Shown here one piece after another: positions 52,123 through 64,000 of a DNA stretch of 64,000 bases; position 1 is the first letter of the stretch; each line of letters begins with the position of its first letter. The DNA is from Gracilariopsis chorda (Eukaryota; Rhodophyta; Florideophyceae; Gracilariales; Gracilariaceae), in assembly GCA_003194525.1 (NCBI GenBank), contig NBIV01000181.1, positions 90,197-154,196 of the forward strand, read 5' to 3'. Under the pieces are notes generated by a model that saw nothing but the letters and a program-made list of their open reading frames with translations, was not told the origin of the DNA and searched no databases. The translations under genes were made by a program, and so were the position numbers.

Positions 52123-55100
52123 ATGGCGCCATCTCCCATTCAAAATGGTCAAGTGCTCACGGCGCCAATGCCGGACAGGCTCCTGCACCCTTTCCCCGAC
52201 CTTTCGTTTCACCGGAAGACTTTGACGGCGGCCACAATCGTCCGCCACCGTTCCAGGTCCGATTTAATACACCCCGTATACCATTCGCTTCTAATATATC
52301 GCTTTACCATGAACAAACGAATCTTAACTGTCGATCTTGTGAGTACGACCGGTCTTGAAGTCGAAAATATTGATCTTGTAGAGTCTGACAGCGAAGATGA
52401 CGACTATCATTTGCGTAGAAAGCGCGGAATCCCCTCTCGCACTGCCGAAATAGCATCAAGGCTCAGCACATTCTACTCCGACGTGGATAGGCATACTAAT
52501 ATATGCCTTCATACATCCACGCCGATGGGAAAGAAACGGAGAAGAATTCTCACCTTTCATCTTTCAATGATTTGTCGCGGTGAGAGACAAGAAGACAAGG
52601 TGAAGTGTTTCATATCCTACGCGAAGCCGCGTGAAATGTTCCGTAACGTGCTACTAGGAGCAGGGCTCATGGAATTGGAGCCCAGTGCAGGGCATGTGAT
52701 TTGCCATCCAGATACGGGCATAAGACTCTGCCGGATGGCGAACATGTGCAAGGACAAACATTTCATTGAACCCTCCGAAGAACAAGTGCAAAGCCTTGTG
52801 AGGTCATTAACGGAGAGAATGTTTGAAGCAGATTGTCCTATCCGTAGCATATTTTTACCTATCGATCTTAATGAATGTCATTGGGGACTACTCGTGCTGG
52901 ACATTGTCGAAAAGGGGGACGGATGTGAGGAAAGAGTTTTGTCTTTCGGGGACAGTCTGCGATTTACATGCCCCTTGCATATCAAGAAGTTCTTCCATGC
53001 TGTAGTCGATGGTTGCTTCCCACCAAAGAAGGGCACTACGTGGAAATTCGAGAGAAAAAACTACATGTTAGACTACTTGAGGTATGAGAGGCAGCGAGAT
53101 GTCTACAGCTGCGGACCCTACGTCATATCTGCTGTTTCGGAAGGAGCGAGAACCAAGGGGTGTATGCCGAGAGATACATTCAGACGTGGATATGACCCAA
53201 AGCTAACTGAGAAATACAGGTGGGGGTGCGTTGAAGCTCGAGTACGCAGCACATTTAGCGCAACGATCGGGAATGGAATTCTGCAGTCTACAGAGTTTCT
53301 AGTAGATGAGCATATGTTACGGAAAAGAAAGTACTTTTACGAGTGCAGGCACAAGAAAAGGAACGATAAGAAGAATGTTTCGCCTACTACCGTTTCGACG
53401 AGGAAAAAGAAGAGGTTTAAGAGACGTGAAAGCATCAGAAAGCCGTTGAAAGTAGCCGGAAAACCCAGCAAGGAGAGGAAAGTACGGTTTGAAGACTCCA
53501 TCCTTGCAATAACCTCAATTGTCAATGATTTCTTCGATCTTGCTGTGAATTGTAGTAAATGCGCAAGAGCAAGTACAGGTGGCAAACTTGTGGGAGCGGA
53601 GCTGAGAAAGAAAAGAAAGCAATCGATAGAAAGCGAGGGGAGAAGCGAAGAAGAAGAGGTACTGCATGATTTCCCCCGCAAGTTGTATGAGCTGAGGAAG
53701 AATGGCTACTCATACGGGGTTCACTATTGTCGGCCATCAGTCAATAACCGTCAAAAGCACTACCTAATCCTCCGATTAGGGTGCTTGAAGTACGTTGCTC
53801 CATGGAAATGAAAGGCAGCAATCATTGGGAAGCTGCTTGCGGATAAGAGGACGTGGAATATGAAGTATAAGCTCACCCACAACCATAGTTGTTCTGAACT
53901 GACCTCAGCTGCGATAAAAAAGAGAGTGACCACAGTTTGCAGCTCAAATCTTTTTGAGGTCAGACATGATGATAGGACTGAATTACGTGGTGTGTTTACT
54001 CTTCGGGAAACGGAGAGGGCGGAGAATGCAGAGAAGGGAGATGAAGATCTTGAAACAAAAGATGGCTACGAGAAACTTAAACACTGTGCTCCTAAGGGAA
54101 ACAATGCTACTGCTTTAGACAAACATGATCTTATACTTTCTGATTCTAGCGTACCGAATAGTTTAAAAGCAGTTGTTGGTAGTACCTTTGAGCGGAGAAA
54201 TACAGCAGAAGAAGCCAAAGTTGTTGTGGACAACGGACATGCAGGAGTTGGAGTTGATAGCCGTGAGGATGCTACAGATATCGACACTCTATCGCCGTTA
54301 GGGACTTTATGGGACAGTGATCAAGCGGAAGAGGTCGTTGACACGGATGAAAATGGTTTGCAAACGCGGGAAATTGTTGAAGGGAAGGAGGAGGATGTCG
54401 AATGTCCGAAAACTAGCTATGGCTGTGAGGAAGGCAATGGGGTGGTTGATGAGCAAGAGAAGATTACAGAGTACTTCCAACATTCGAAAATGGTGGCAGT
54501 GTTAATGTCCTTTATTGATGGAAGGCAGATAAACGCACCGGGTAGAGAAGTTCTTCTCCAGCTCCAATATCTAAGTGAGGGATTCGGGTATGATCTTACA
54601 ATAAGGGACTCCAAATACCGGGATGGAATGGAAGAAGGGAGGGATGAGGAGGAGAATTCCAAACGCATTCTGAAGCGGGCATTGCTCGTTTGCCAGAAGT
54701 CGGACAGTATCCATCAGTGTCCTTTTTCTTTGATTGTGTTCACGGTTCAAAGCCATGTTGTATCGGAAGAGGGCTGTGCAGAGGAGGCACTCATGGAAAA
54801 TTGGCGATATGCTTGCGATGTTAGCAAGGCATGTCACAATCACGAACCCGACGCCAGGATATTGAGGAAGCTGCTTCCTCCTTCAGCCCAGGGGGAAGCC
54901 ATGAAAATGCATAATATCCTTCGGATGGGATACGCTGATGTTCTGAAGTATCTCGAACACAGGTACCATATTAGGATCGATAGGGAGACATTCAGACAGC
55001 ATCTGAAATAAATGAAGGACAAACAGAACCCTAAAGATCAGGATAGGCTCCGTCTATGTGAGTCTTTATCCAAACTGCAGTAAGGAAACCCCCGACATCG

Positions 55101-56010
55101 CGTTTTCTTTGCCACGAGAGGGGACGATAGCATGCACTATACAGCTTGGGCATTCGAAGAATGGAGGGAAGACTACGAAAGGTATGGGATTATTCCAGGG
55201 ATTTCGATTGATTGTAAGGCAATCGCTAACCGGTTTAGCTTCCCTCTTTTCTCCATCAACGGAAGGACTAGTTCTGGTCAGGTACGCACATTCTTTATGG
55301 GGTTTGTACCATCCGAAACTGAAGAAAGCTTTACTTGGATACTACAAAAGTTCATGTCCGTGGTTCCCGTGTCACCTGGTATGGTTTTCGTTGATCAGAA
55401 TGCGGCTCTCATTGCCGCTGTCAGGAAGTTCATGCCAAATAGCTTTCTTGCTTTAGATGATTGGCACCTCAACAAGAATCAAATCAAGAACGTCTCTTCG
55501 TGGTGCCAGAAGATACAGAGGTTGCCCTGGAATAAGGAGATGAGCACTGATCTGCACGTAATGCGCCGTTCAAATACGATTGAGGAATTCCATAGCAGAC
55601 GCGAGCAGTTCGAACAGAAATACTTCCATGCTTTCAATATGCCCCTTCCCCGCTGGTACGCCTTTTTATATCGCCAGAGTCCGTCAATGCTTATAAGGGT
55701 GTACAAGACTCTGTACATGCCGGTGCAGTTCTTGTTTCAAGGTACAGGAAGTTCGGAGTCTGCTAACTCAATGTTTCGGCATTACATACTCCGATCAGGC
55801 GTTCCGATTTTTGATGTACCAAAGGTAATTTTGGAGCTCACAAAACGCCGAAGGGCCATGTCTGCTCATATTTCACACAGAAAACGACCAATATTGCGAC
55901 AGTTATCGTTTTCATCGCTTGGAATTCCGGCAAAGCAACTGTGGGAAATGTGTCAGAATTATATGAAGTGCAATCCTCAAGGAGGATTACTCAGCGATGC
56001 CCTGTGGACT
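52123..56010 (+). pseudogene. MULE transposase fused in frame to a Ulp1-type protease, three stops, 3' end cut
   Basis: One reading frame runs from ATG 52123 (or 52309) to 56010 with only three stops: TGA 53809, TAA 55009 and TAA 55081. No frameshift is seen. The N-terminal part holds a C48/Ulp1 cysteine protease: ECHWGLLVLDI (His), LSFGDSL (Asp), QRDVYSCGPYV (Gln, Cys). Around the TGA is a WRKY/FAR1-like zinc region (LTHNHS and, later, WRYACDVSKACHNHE). After 55132 comes the MULE core: IPGISIDCKAIANRF (Asp), GMVFVDQNAALIAAV (Asp), SFLALDDWHLNKN, and SSESANSMFRH (Glu). Ulp1-MULE unions are known from plants (Kaonashi-like). The gene ends where the Gypsy LTR begins. Confidence 0.8.
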
Positions 56011-56860
56011 TGATGTTTTTGCCGCTTTCGCGTGTTTATGATTACTACCGCTATTAGCGGGTGTCTCAGCCCTCAGCGGATCCGCACTGTGCGCCAGGTG
56101 CACACCTGTGCATGCGCCTTGTGCTGCCCAAGGCGTGAGTGGACCACGTGTGACACGGATAGTCAAGAGGAGGTTGGCACCACGGTGTGGACATTTGGTT
56201 AACTTATATTTATTATTCATTATTTATCTACGCTACAGTAGGGAGATTACTACGCTATATAGTGGCTCGGCGACCTCGCCCTGACACTGAGTAAACTTCC
56301 CCAACCAGGGTTCTTGGCTCTAAGTCTTTTCCGCTTTCGCGAGTCTTCTACACTCCTCGGAGGTAAAGCCGCGTTACTAACGGTAGACCTATCCACCCTG
56401 CGTCACTAGGAGTATCATCGCCTTGGGCACTTGTCACTTAAGTCACCACCGCCGTGTTCTCGCCCCTGTATAGGGTTCCTTTGTACCTTTTTCCGTGGTC
56501 CCGTTGGCCCACACCCCTGTCGCCCCCAATCGGGCATCCCCCGTATTTCCCACACCCCACTCCCGTGGTTCCTACCCCTTTGTGTGGTTGCTCGTCACCG
56601 CTGACGCGTGTCTCTCGTGCCGATATCCCGTGACGTCTTCCCCCACTTACGTGGACTCGTACTCCTTGGAAGGGCTGTTTTCCCATTCGTGGTGATCCTA
56701 ATCCTACCGTTTCAACTCTCTCCGCTTGGCGTGAGGGTGAGCCTCGGCTTTACAACCCGACCTCGTCGTGCTCATCCGGAGAGGCTCCGTTCGCTGTGTT
56801 ACCCTCGTGAGAGGAAGATTCCGAACGTCTTCGTGTGTTGTCCCGCTTGCGGGTATTGCA
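56011..56860 (+). repeat. 5' LTR of the Gypsy element (right boundary tentative)
   Basis: The left edge begins TGATGTTTTTGCC directly at the MULE break. A TATA-like TATATAG is near 56255. The right edge is set at a TG/CA-type end (GGGTATTGCA, 56851-56860) by rough alignment with the end of the LTR-like insertion at 44883. A TGG 8 bp later could start a primer-binding site, but I could not match a tRNA. Without the 3' LTR the boundary is a guess to within a few hundred bases. Confidence 0.5.
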
Positions 56861-56980
56861 CTACAAAGTGGTCTCTCGACCTAGAATCGGAAACGGTTAG
56901 GTTTTGTATTACCTCTCCTCGGAGATTCACTGTCCAAACTTTTGGTTTCTTACCATTTCGTGGGAGTTTTTGGTCTACAC

Positions 56981-59094
56981 ATGTCTCGGCGACCATCCTC
57001 CGCCGAACCCGTTGTCACGCGGAGTCGTTCCGTCAGTGACGTGGAACAGGCAGAGATCTCGAAGGTCCCCGCTGGCCACCCTTGACGTGCCACTTTGAGA
57101 GGCAAGTCGAAGGGCCAAGAATCGTCGAGAGCCCAGAAACCCCCGCCTAAGGCGTTGAAGGACGCTCCCATCTCTGGTGTCCACCCGGCTTCTGCCGATG
57201 TAGCTGCACCCCGGAGGGGAGACCCCGATACCGACGCCCCCCTAGTGTCCAAGCGCAGCTTGAGGAGATGTGTGAAGCACACAATGCCCTCGTGGAGGAG
57301 TTTGAAGTCCTGCGTGTCAGGTTTGATACCTCTTCTATGAAGGATTTGGCTGAGGACATTCGCCTTTTAAGGGCGGATGTCAACACTGTGTTGAAATGTT
57401 TTGGTGGCCCTGCCAACTATGTTGAGAATGTGGAAACCCGATTTGATCGTGTCAGTGCCCGTCTGAGGACGTTGGAGCAAACTATCTTGATGGATGACAA
57501 CGTCCCGGGTGAGGCCGCTGCTGTCTCGCAAAAAGCGAAGCGCGAGAAGAAAGATTCTACCCGCCGCACTCGTAAGAAGCAGCCCAAGCACGACCCCGAC
57601 TCGTCGGATTCCTCCCTGTCTTCACAGGATTCTCACCATTCAGATGGTTCAGTGTCGTCGGATTCTTCGTCGGACGATGATCGTCGCCGACGCCCGTCCC
57701 ATTCTAAACGGTCTTCTTCCACCCAAGGTGTGATTCGCCCCCGGAGGAAGGGAAGGAAACACTTAGGATTGAGGGAACTCAAATGTACTAATCCCCTCTA
57801 CAAGAGGTTGGTATCGTACCGATATTATCGGCTTGAGGACTCCTCATTGGATCGTACACCCCGCGTTACGGGTAAGGTGAAGGACTGCATAAAGCGTATG
57901 CAGCTTTCCCTTCGTAACCAGTCCTTTTCTGGAGAGGATCCCATATTGGTGTTAGACTTCCTCGGAAGGTTCGTTTCCGAAGCGGACATACTTGGTATGA
58001 ACGAAGGACAGGCGTTTATTGCCCTACCGTATTTTCTACGTGGCCTCGCCGAGGATCAATACAACTCTGTAAGAGGTTCTTCCCGAGCCTCCGAAGGAGG
58101 TGTAACGTGCTGGCCGGAAGCGGTTCAGTACCTCTTGCGATCCTACGCGACGAACAACGCTATTCAAGCGGCTATTCTCGCTTTACGCGATACCCGCCAG
58201 AAATCAGGAGAGACGGAAACCGAATTCTCGGTACGCCTTAATAAGGCTTTCCACAGGTGTGGCAATGTTTACTCGTCTGGAGAGCGCTGCACCATGTACA
58301 TCGATGGATTGGATCCGGCAATCCGTACGCTGGTGGCCCGATATCGGGAGGATCGTCGTAACACCACCTACCTGGAGTTGATCCAACACGCGCAAGCGGA
58401 AGGTGATGCACTTCGGGCTCGTATCCCTGCATCGAAGTTTCGTCCCGCCAAGGCGTTGATGATGGAAGCCAGTTCACCATCTTTATCGCTAGCAGCGAGT
58501 GGACGCCCTTCAAGGGACTACGATAACGCTTACCTCGCTCAGGCCGCTGCTCAGTCTATTCCGACAACGGAACTGCCGTCCACGACGGATGCGTCCTACG
58601 ACACAGCTCAGGAGAATTCCCTGCTGTATGTTGACGGACCCCGTGTTCACGGACCTCGCATTCCCTATTCGAATGATGCCCTCCGGCAAAGTCGTCCCGG
58701 ATGGAAGGATTCCCGCCCAGCGGTGAGACACACGGATGCTCGTTCCGGTCAGCTGCCCCCACGCTCTGGAGTCATATGCCACATATGTTACGAACACGGG
58801 CACATTTCACAGGACTGCATCCTCACTTTGAGAGAAGTAACCCGAGTGATCGGTAACTATGAAGCCCTTGCTCCAGCGGAGAAGCAGACCGTTCCGATTG
58901 CCTCGTACTTACGAGCGAAGACGGACTTCCCCCGGAATATCCTGGATACGAACCCGCGACACGCGTTGCTTTCCCCTGCTGAGCAGGTCACTAACCCCCG
59001 TCTTGTTCGACAAGACACCCCCGCTAGCGCTCCACTGCTAGTGGTTCAGGATTCTGAGACCCCGCCTCAGGCGGAACGGGCTCAGGAAAACTGA
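56981..59094 (+). pseudogene. Gypsy gag, with one stop and one frameshift
   Basis: The likely start is ATG 56981 (MSRRPSSAEPVVTRSRS). A TGA at 57083-57085 interrupts it. The same frame resumes and then shifts near the C6 run at about 57238 into the long frame that ends at 59094. That frame has a coiled-coil start (LVEEFEVLRVRFDTSSMKD), a Ser/Arg-rich stretch, the retrotransposon gag domain (AVQYLLRSYATNNAIQAAI, GETETEFSVRLNKAFHRCG) and one CCHC zinc knuckle (CHICYEHGHISQDC). Gag packages the element RNA in virus-like particles. Damage near the N-terminus suggests loss of function, or indels in the assembly. Confidence 0.82.
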
Positions 59095-62000
59095 TTTCGG
59101 GAGTCTCCCCTACGGGAGAGGCGCCCTCAGAGTTGAGGTTGAAGGCGCCCGAGGCGTCACTGCCTCGCTCCCCGGTCAAAATCCTTACTAGGAAACAGGC
59201 CGTCTCAGACGTGAACTCTGAACACTTTAGTGTTCTGCGTCGACCGTGGAAACGTGTTCGAAACAACCGGTTCCCGGACAGAGTTTTGGTAATGGCCAAG
59301 AGAAACTACAAGGTATATGCTGACCTTGGCCTTTCCACCCAGTTTATGGTGCGAGTTCTCACTGTTTTGGACACAGGTGCAGGCCCGAACTTCATCGTTG
59401 AGTCGCTCCTGCCACCGTCATTGCAGTCTCAGATCCGCCATGGCGTGATACCGGATGTCGCGGATGCGAATGATAACCCGTTATCAACGGTTGGGACAAT
59501 CGACCTGGTCGTGCGCCTTGGCTCCTTTCTTGTGAAACTCAACTTTATTGTTTGTCGGAAACTTGCCGCCCCTTTGATCTTGGGATGCGACTTCTGTGAC
59601 AGATTCGTCGATGCCATCAGGCCCCGTCTAAGACGTGTGGAAATGGAAGACGGCTCCTCCGTTTCGATCGTACGTCGTCCTCTACGACGTGCCTCGAAGA
59701 AGCACGTTCCATTACCTGCTGCGCAGGAACCCCCACCGGCTTCCCGGGACTCTACAAAGCTCCGCGTTGCCGCGTCTGTCCAACTTCCCCCGGAATCTCA
59801 AGTTTGGGTACGAGTCACTTCCCGTCAACACGGTTTACGAGTAATTCAACCCCTTTCATCCTTATATGATAGGTATCAACTCGCCGTGGCGAATGGAGTA
59901 GCTCAAATTGAGCCCGACAAACCGTTCAACGTGCTGGTCGCCAATCTAGGCGCTACGCCGCAGTCACTGGTGAAAAACCAAGTCATTGGTTCGGTAATGC
60001 CCCACCCCACTGCGATGGTTCCCACGAGAATGACCGCCGCCGATGTCCTCGGTCTCGTTCACTCTAAGGAGGGGGAGGACACTACCGTCCAAATGCCGAA
60101 ATGCTCGGATGCTAAGCCGGTTCCAACGAGTTACGACCGGATTGATCCCGTGAAAGAACTCGAGGAACTTGACCTCGGTCATGTGCCGGAATCGCACCGT
60201 GAACGTCTCCGTGAGATGCTACGGAATTTCACCACGATGTGGGATGGCTCCCTAGAGGAGATTACTACAACGGAGCACCGGATTGACTTGCTACCTGATA
60301 CCAGGCCGATCGCTCAGCACCCCTATAGGGCAGGCCCTAAAGCTCGAGAAGAGGAAGAATTCCAAGTGGAAAAGATGCTCCGAGCTGGAGTAATAGAACC
60401 GGCTCAGTCGCCGTGGGCATCCCCAGTGGTACTGGCTCCGAAACCGGATGGATCCTGGCGCTTTTGCATCGAATACCGTCGACTGAACGCCGTAACCATC
60501 AAGGATGTGTACCCGATCCCACGAATGGATGAGTACATCGATTCACTCGGAAATGCTACCGTTTTCACGGCTCTAGACGCCAATTGGGGATACTGGCAGG
60601 TGCCCGTCAGGGAACAGGACCGCGACAAGACTGCTTTTGTCTGTCACTCCGGACTCTACCGTTTTCAAACGGATGCCTTTTGGTTTGACCAATGCTCCCG
60701 CTACTTTCCAGCGTGCTATCGACATACTACTGGCTCGCTTCAAATGGCGTACATGCCTTGTCTACCTGGACGATATCATAGTATTCTCAGATGATCTGGA
60801 TGACCACCTCACACACGTGAGAGATATCATGACCACGCTACGTGAAGCTGGAGGTACTCTCAAGTTGAGGAAATGTGAGTTCTTTACAGATACAGTGACG
60901 TATCTGGGCCACATAATCCGCCCTGGGCGTGTGATGATCGAGGAAGCTCGAGTTAAGTCGCTCCGTCAAGCGAAGGAACCCGCCACTCAAACGGAACTAC
61001 GCTCCTTTCTAGGATTAGTCAACGTCTATCGACGGTTTATGCCGAGTTGTGCGGATATCTCAGCACCCTTGAACGCGCTCTTGCGGAAAGGCCAACCACC
61101 GAAATTGGAACCCTTTACGTCCGTCGAGACGAAGGCGTTTAACTCCCTCAAGGAGGCTGTAACATCAGCACCGATCTTATCGTTACCGAAACCCGGACTA
61201 CCGTTTACCGTAAACACGGATGCTAGTGACCACCAAGTAGGTTGCGCTCTCTTTCAGACAACTCCCGAAGGCGAACGAACCCCTATTGGGTACTGGTCAC
61301 GCTCACTGAATGTTCACGAGCGGAATTACTCCGTCTCGGAGAAAGAGTGTCTTGCAGTTGTGTGGGCACTCTCCACTCTCCGCCCCTATCTTACGGGTGT
61401 GCACTTCACCGTTTACACGGATCACTCGTCATTACGATGGCTCATGACAGTCTCTGAACCGTCAGGCCACTTAATGCGTTGGAGGCTCCGCCTTGCGGAA
61501 TTCGACTTCGAGGTGATCTACAAGAAGGGCACAAAGAACGCTCAGGCGGACGCGCTGTCGCGTTTACCCACGGATGGTGAAACTCTACCCGCTGGGGACG
61601 AGGACATTCCTTGCTTCGTCGTCAACGGTCGAGAACCGGAGAACCCGGACCGTGAACCCGATAACTCGGATGAAGAACCGGAATCGGATGATGAACTGGA
61701 CGCACTACTCGTCTCGGACGATGCTCAGAAACCCCCACCGGGTAATTTCGTGCCAATACCCCCGGAGGAGATGGTCAGAGAACAAAAAGGTGATCCCTTC
61801 TGTACTCAGATTCGCGCCCGACTTAATGGCGGTGCGCAACTCCCTTTCGAGGTGAATGATGTTGGATACCTCGTCAGGATGGTTCAAACAACCCCACAGG
61901 TAGTGGTACCGCATGCTCTAGAATCTAGAGTGTTGCACTTGTCGCCACTATGCGAAACTTGGTGGACACGCCGGTGGACGGAAACTTTACCTCACGTTGC

Positions 62001-62837
62001 GACGGAGTTACTATTGGCCAGCCATGGCTGTGGACTGCTACGCGACTGTGCAGTCATGCACGGAGTGCGCCAAAAACCGGGTGAAACTCCGGAAGCACTC
62101 AACGAAGTTGAAGTTATTTCCAGCACGGGCCCCTCTCGAGTTTTTCGCAATTGACCTCTTGGGACCGCTGCTCACCACAAAGCGTGGACATAAGTTTTTA
62201 CTCGTTATCACGGATCGTTTCTCCAAGTTGGTTCGCACCGTACCTTTACGGAAGATATCTGCTTTCGCGGTGGCGCAAGCCTTCGTCACCCATTGGGTAT
62301 TTGTCTACGGACCACCGGTTAACATTCTATCCGATAACGGAAAGCAATTCGCATCGCGATTCTTTGAGGACGTGTGTCGGATTCTCGATATCAAGAATCT
62401 GTTCACAACGACCTACAACCCCCAGTGTAATGGGCAAGTCGAGCGGTTTAACCGAACGCTGTTAGCCTCTCTCCGTTCTTACGTTGCTGATCACCCCAAA
62501 ACATGGGACCTGTACACTGACGCCTTGACGTTTGGCGTATAACACACAGGTACACCGTACAACGGGTTTGGCTCCATTTGACTTGGTACTTTCGCGTCAT
62601 CCGCCCGCCGTAGCGTTGGAACCCCAGCCTACGCTGGCAAACTTCCCTTCCGTGAAGGATTATCGCCAACGATGGAAAGCGTGGCTTACGAAGTTAATCC
62701 CGGTCGCCCGGAGCTCCATGGCACGAGCACAGGCCGCGTACAAGCGTGATTTTGACTCTCGTGTACGAGGTACAGCACCGCCAATTAAGGAGGGTGACTA
62801 CGTTTTCGTCCGTAAGGAGCACTGGAAACCCTTATAA
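59058..62837 (+). pseudogene. Gypsy pol: protease, reverse transcriptase, RNase H, integrase; frameshifted
   Basis: The pol frame is -1 to gag and overlaps it by 37 nt, so it may be expressed by frameshifting. In order: aspartic protease (LTVLDTGAGPNFIVE); reverse transcriptase (SPWASPVVLAPKPDGSWRFC, VFTALDANWGYWQV, then MPFGLTNAPATFQ and LVYLDDIIVFSDD); RNase H (FTVNTDASDHQVGCALF, VYTDHSSLRWLM, AQADALSRLP); integrase zinc finger (His/Cys pattern ending SCTECAKNR); and core (FFAIDLLGP, ILSDNGKQF, NGQVERFNRTLL: Asp, Asp, Glu). Frameshifts lie at about 60670 (inside reverse transcriptase, before the YLDD block), 61940 and 62536. A stop follows at 62835-62837. Not functional as read. Confidence 0.88.
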
Positions 62838-64000
62838 AGGAGAAACGGTATAAGCTCTCACCCGTCGCGGACGGTCCCTAAAAGGTCATATCAGTGGATA
62901 ACGACACCTTAGTGGTGGAAATGAACGACGCTCATGAGCGGATTTCCCACGATCGCGTTGTTATGGCACTGCCACCCTCTGTAGAGGTTGCTTACCAAGA
63001 TGAGAACCAACACACCCCAGTGGAACAACCCACATCTGTGGTTAACAGGCCTTCTGTGTTGCCACACCCTTCAAGGGGACTCTCAGATATACCGTCCTTA
63101 TCGGACGCAGGCCCGAATGGCCTTTCTTCTCTAACGCCACTGCGCGGCGTCTATCCCCGCAGTTTGGGCGCTTCTACCACTCCCCATGCCGCTCCATCTA
63201 AGGAGGGGGAGGAGAACCCTAACTCTCGTCGAGAGACTGAAACCGCTTCGTCGCGTCATGACAACCGTGGTGCACGGACCTCCGAAACATCGAAAAGGAC
63301 AATAGTGGACCGAGAATTCCGTCTACTGACGTGCCATCTTCGCATTTGCGTGCTACAGCTACCGCTGAACCCTCTCGAGGAAGTTCTACCGCATCTGCGC
63401 CAGATCGCAATCCACACCGGGATTCTAGTCGTCAAAATGCACCACGCAGTGGGAAGTCTCTCGCCAAAGTGAAATCGTTGCAGGAAACTAATTGCGTTCG
63501 CGATACTGAACCGGCTGTGCCGTCGAGCGTTTGATCCGCATTCCGTGGGTCACGGTTCGTCAACAACAGCTACGCTGGATAATGCAGAGCAGGCCCTCGC
63601 GGGATCCTCTGAGCCGACTACACCGAACGTGGTAACTCCTACTGCACGGCAGAACACACCGGCCAGGCCGGGCAAGCACACCGTACAGGACGGAAGGAAA
63701 ACGGCCAGCAAGCTGGATTCTGGTTTAGGACCATCGCGCAGTCGCGAACTTACTCCGAGTGTCTCGGTTGATCCCGACAGTGTCACCGAAGTCGCACCGG
63801 TCACTCTGGAAGGAAAGCACGTCAAAGACGGAAATACTTCGTCGCCGAAGCGAGACAACACACCGGCAGCACCGTTGCAACCGCCCTCACGTGAGGAGGC
63901 GGAAACGCAACACGGCGCGGACAAACCCTCGACCATCCGTTGCAAAACGGCACGTGACCCCGACACCGTACGGACGGCAAAGACACCAATTACCACCCGA
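62838..64000 (+). pseudogene. Gypsy pol C-terminal tail, decayed, continues off window
   Basis: After the stop, the integrase C-terminal strand region continues in another frame (EKRYKLSPVADGP), meets a TAA at 62879-62881 where a Tyr codon would be expected, and goes on (VISVDNDTLVVEMNDAHERI). From about 63000 the protein is Pro/Ser/Thr/Arg-rich and of low complexity. At least two more frame changes occur before an open stretch from about 63550 to 64000. No chromodomain is visible inside the window. The opposite-strand frame here is a shadow. Confidence 0.6.

Larger units (their letters stand above)
56011..64000 (+). mobile_element. Ty3/Gypsy LTR retrotransposon, 5' LTR to window end
   Basis: The element starts with a probable LTR at 56011 immediately after the MULE frame, then leader, gag, and pol in the order protease, reverse transcriptase, RNase H, integrase, which is the Gypsy order. 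The 3' LTR is outside the window. Multiple frameshifts and stops show that this copy is inactive. Its GC-rich composition differs from the AT-rich flanks. Confidence 0.9.

Noticed and set aside
63550-63996. 148-codon minus-strand frame near the window end
   Set aside because: Shadow of the open pol-tail frame on the plus strand.
1-64000. CRISPR arrays, bacterial operons, riboswitches
   Set aside because: None seen; spliceosomal introns and eukaryotic transposons rule out a prokaryotic replicon.

Overview
This window looks like nuclear DNA of a photosynthetic eukaryote, most likely a red alga of the Chondrus (florideophyte) type. The grounds are a nuclear gene for a plastid RNA-polymerase sigma factor, a twin-arginine thylakoid-lumen FKBP, plastid presequences beginning Met-Ala-Phe (a Phe near the N-terminus is typical of red algal transit peptides), an 80S ribosomal protein gene with an intron directly after the ATG, and mostly intronless genes packed between transposon-rich stretches. 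The species call is an inference.

Bases 1-21,300 are a compact gene island on alternating strands with short spacers: a broken Fe(II)/2-oxoglutarate dioxygenase (cut by the window start), lumenal FKBP, prohibitin-2, 6-pyruvoyl-tetrahydropterin synthase-like protein, PUS10 (its 3' end overlaps the previous gene by 13 bp), plastid sigma factor behind five tandem G-boxes and a 30-C tract, a plastid FAS1 protein, a 4CXXC_R1 zinc-finger protein, a small coiled-coil protein, cofactor-independent phosphoglycerate mutase, a plastid START-like protein, RPL31 and a long coiled-coil protein. The theme is housekeeping plus plastid function. At least two of these genes carry apparent frameshifts in simple-sequence tracts, which may be assembly errors.

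Bases 21,300-42,400 are AT-richer and gene-poor, and the genes here are spliced: a C2H2 zinc-finger gene whose first finger is split by an intron, a nine-exon ATM1/HMT1-type ABC half-transporter with a 5-nt exon, a mitochondrial-type ribosomal protein S7 with one intron, a two-exon CAP-like protein, and a secreted cysteine-rich GCC2/GCC3-repeat protein. Long stretches between them show nothing recognisable.

Bases 42,400-64,000 are a nest of transposable elements: two short palindromic elements; a complete 5.36-kb PiggyBac-like transposon with matching terminal inverted repeats, 4-bp CTAA target duplication and a PD-(D/E)XK nuclease segment lying between transposase motifs, itself interrupted by an 815-bp LTR-like insertion; a complete 3.03-kb PIF/Harbinger element with TAA duplication, abutting the previous one; a MULE transposase joined in one frame to a Ulp1-type protease and broken by three stop codons; and a Ty3/Gypsy retrotransposon inserted into the end of the MULE gene and running off the window. 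The nuclease-containing PiggyBac-like element is the best candidate for something unusual.
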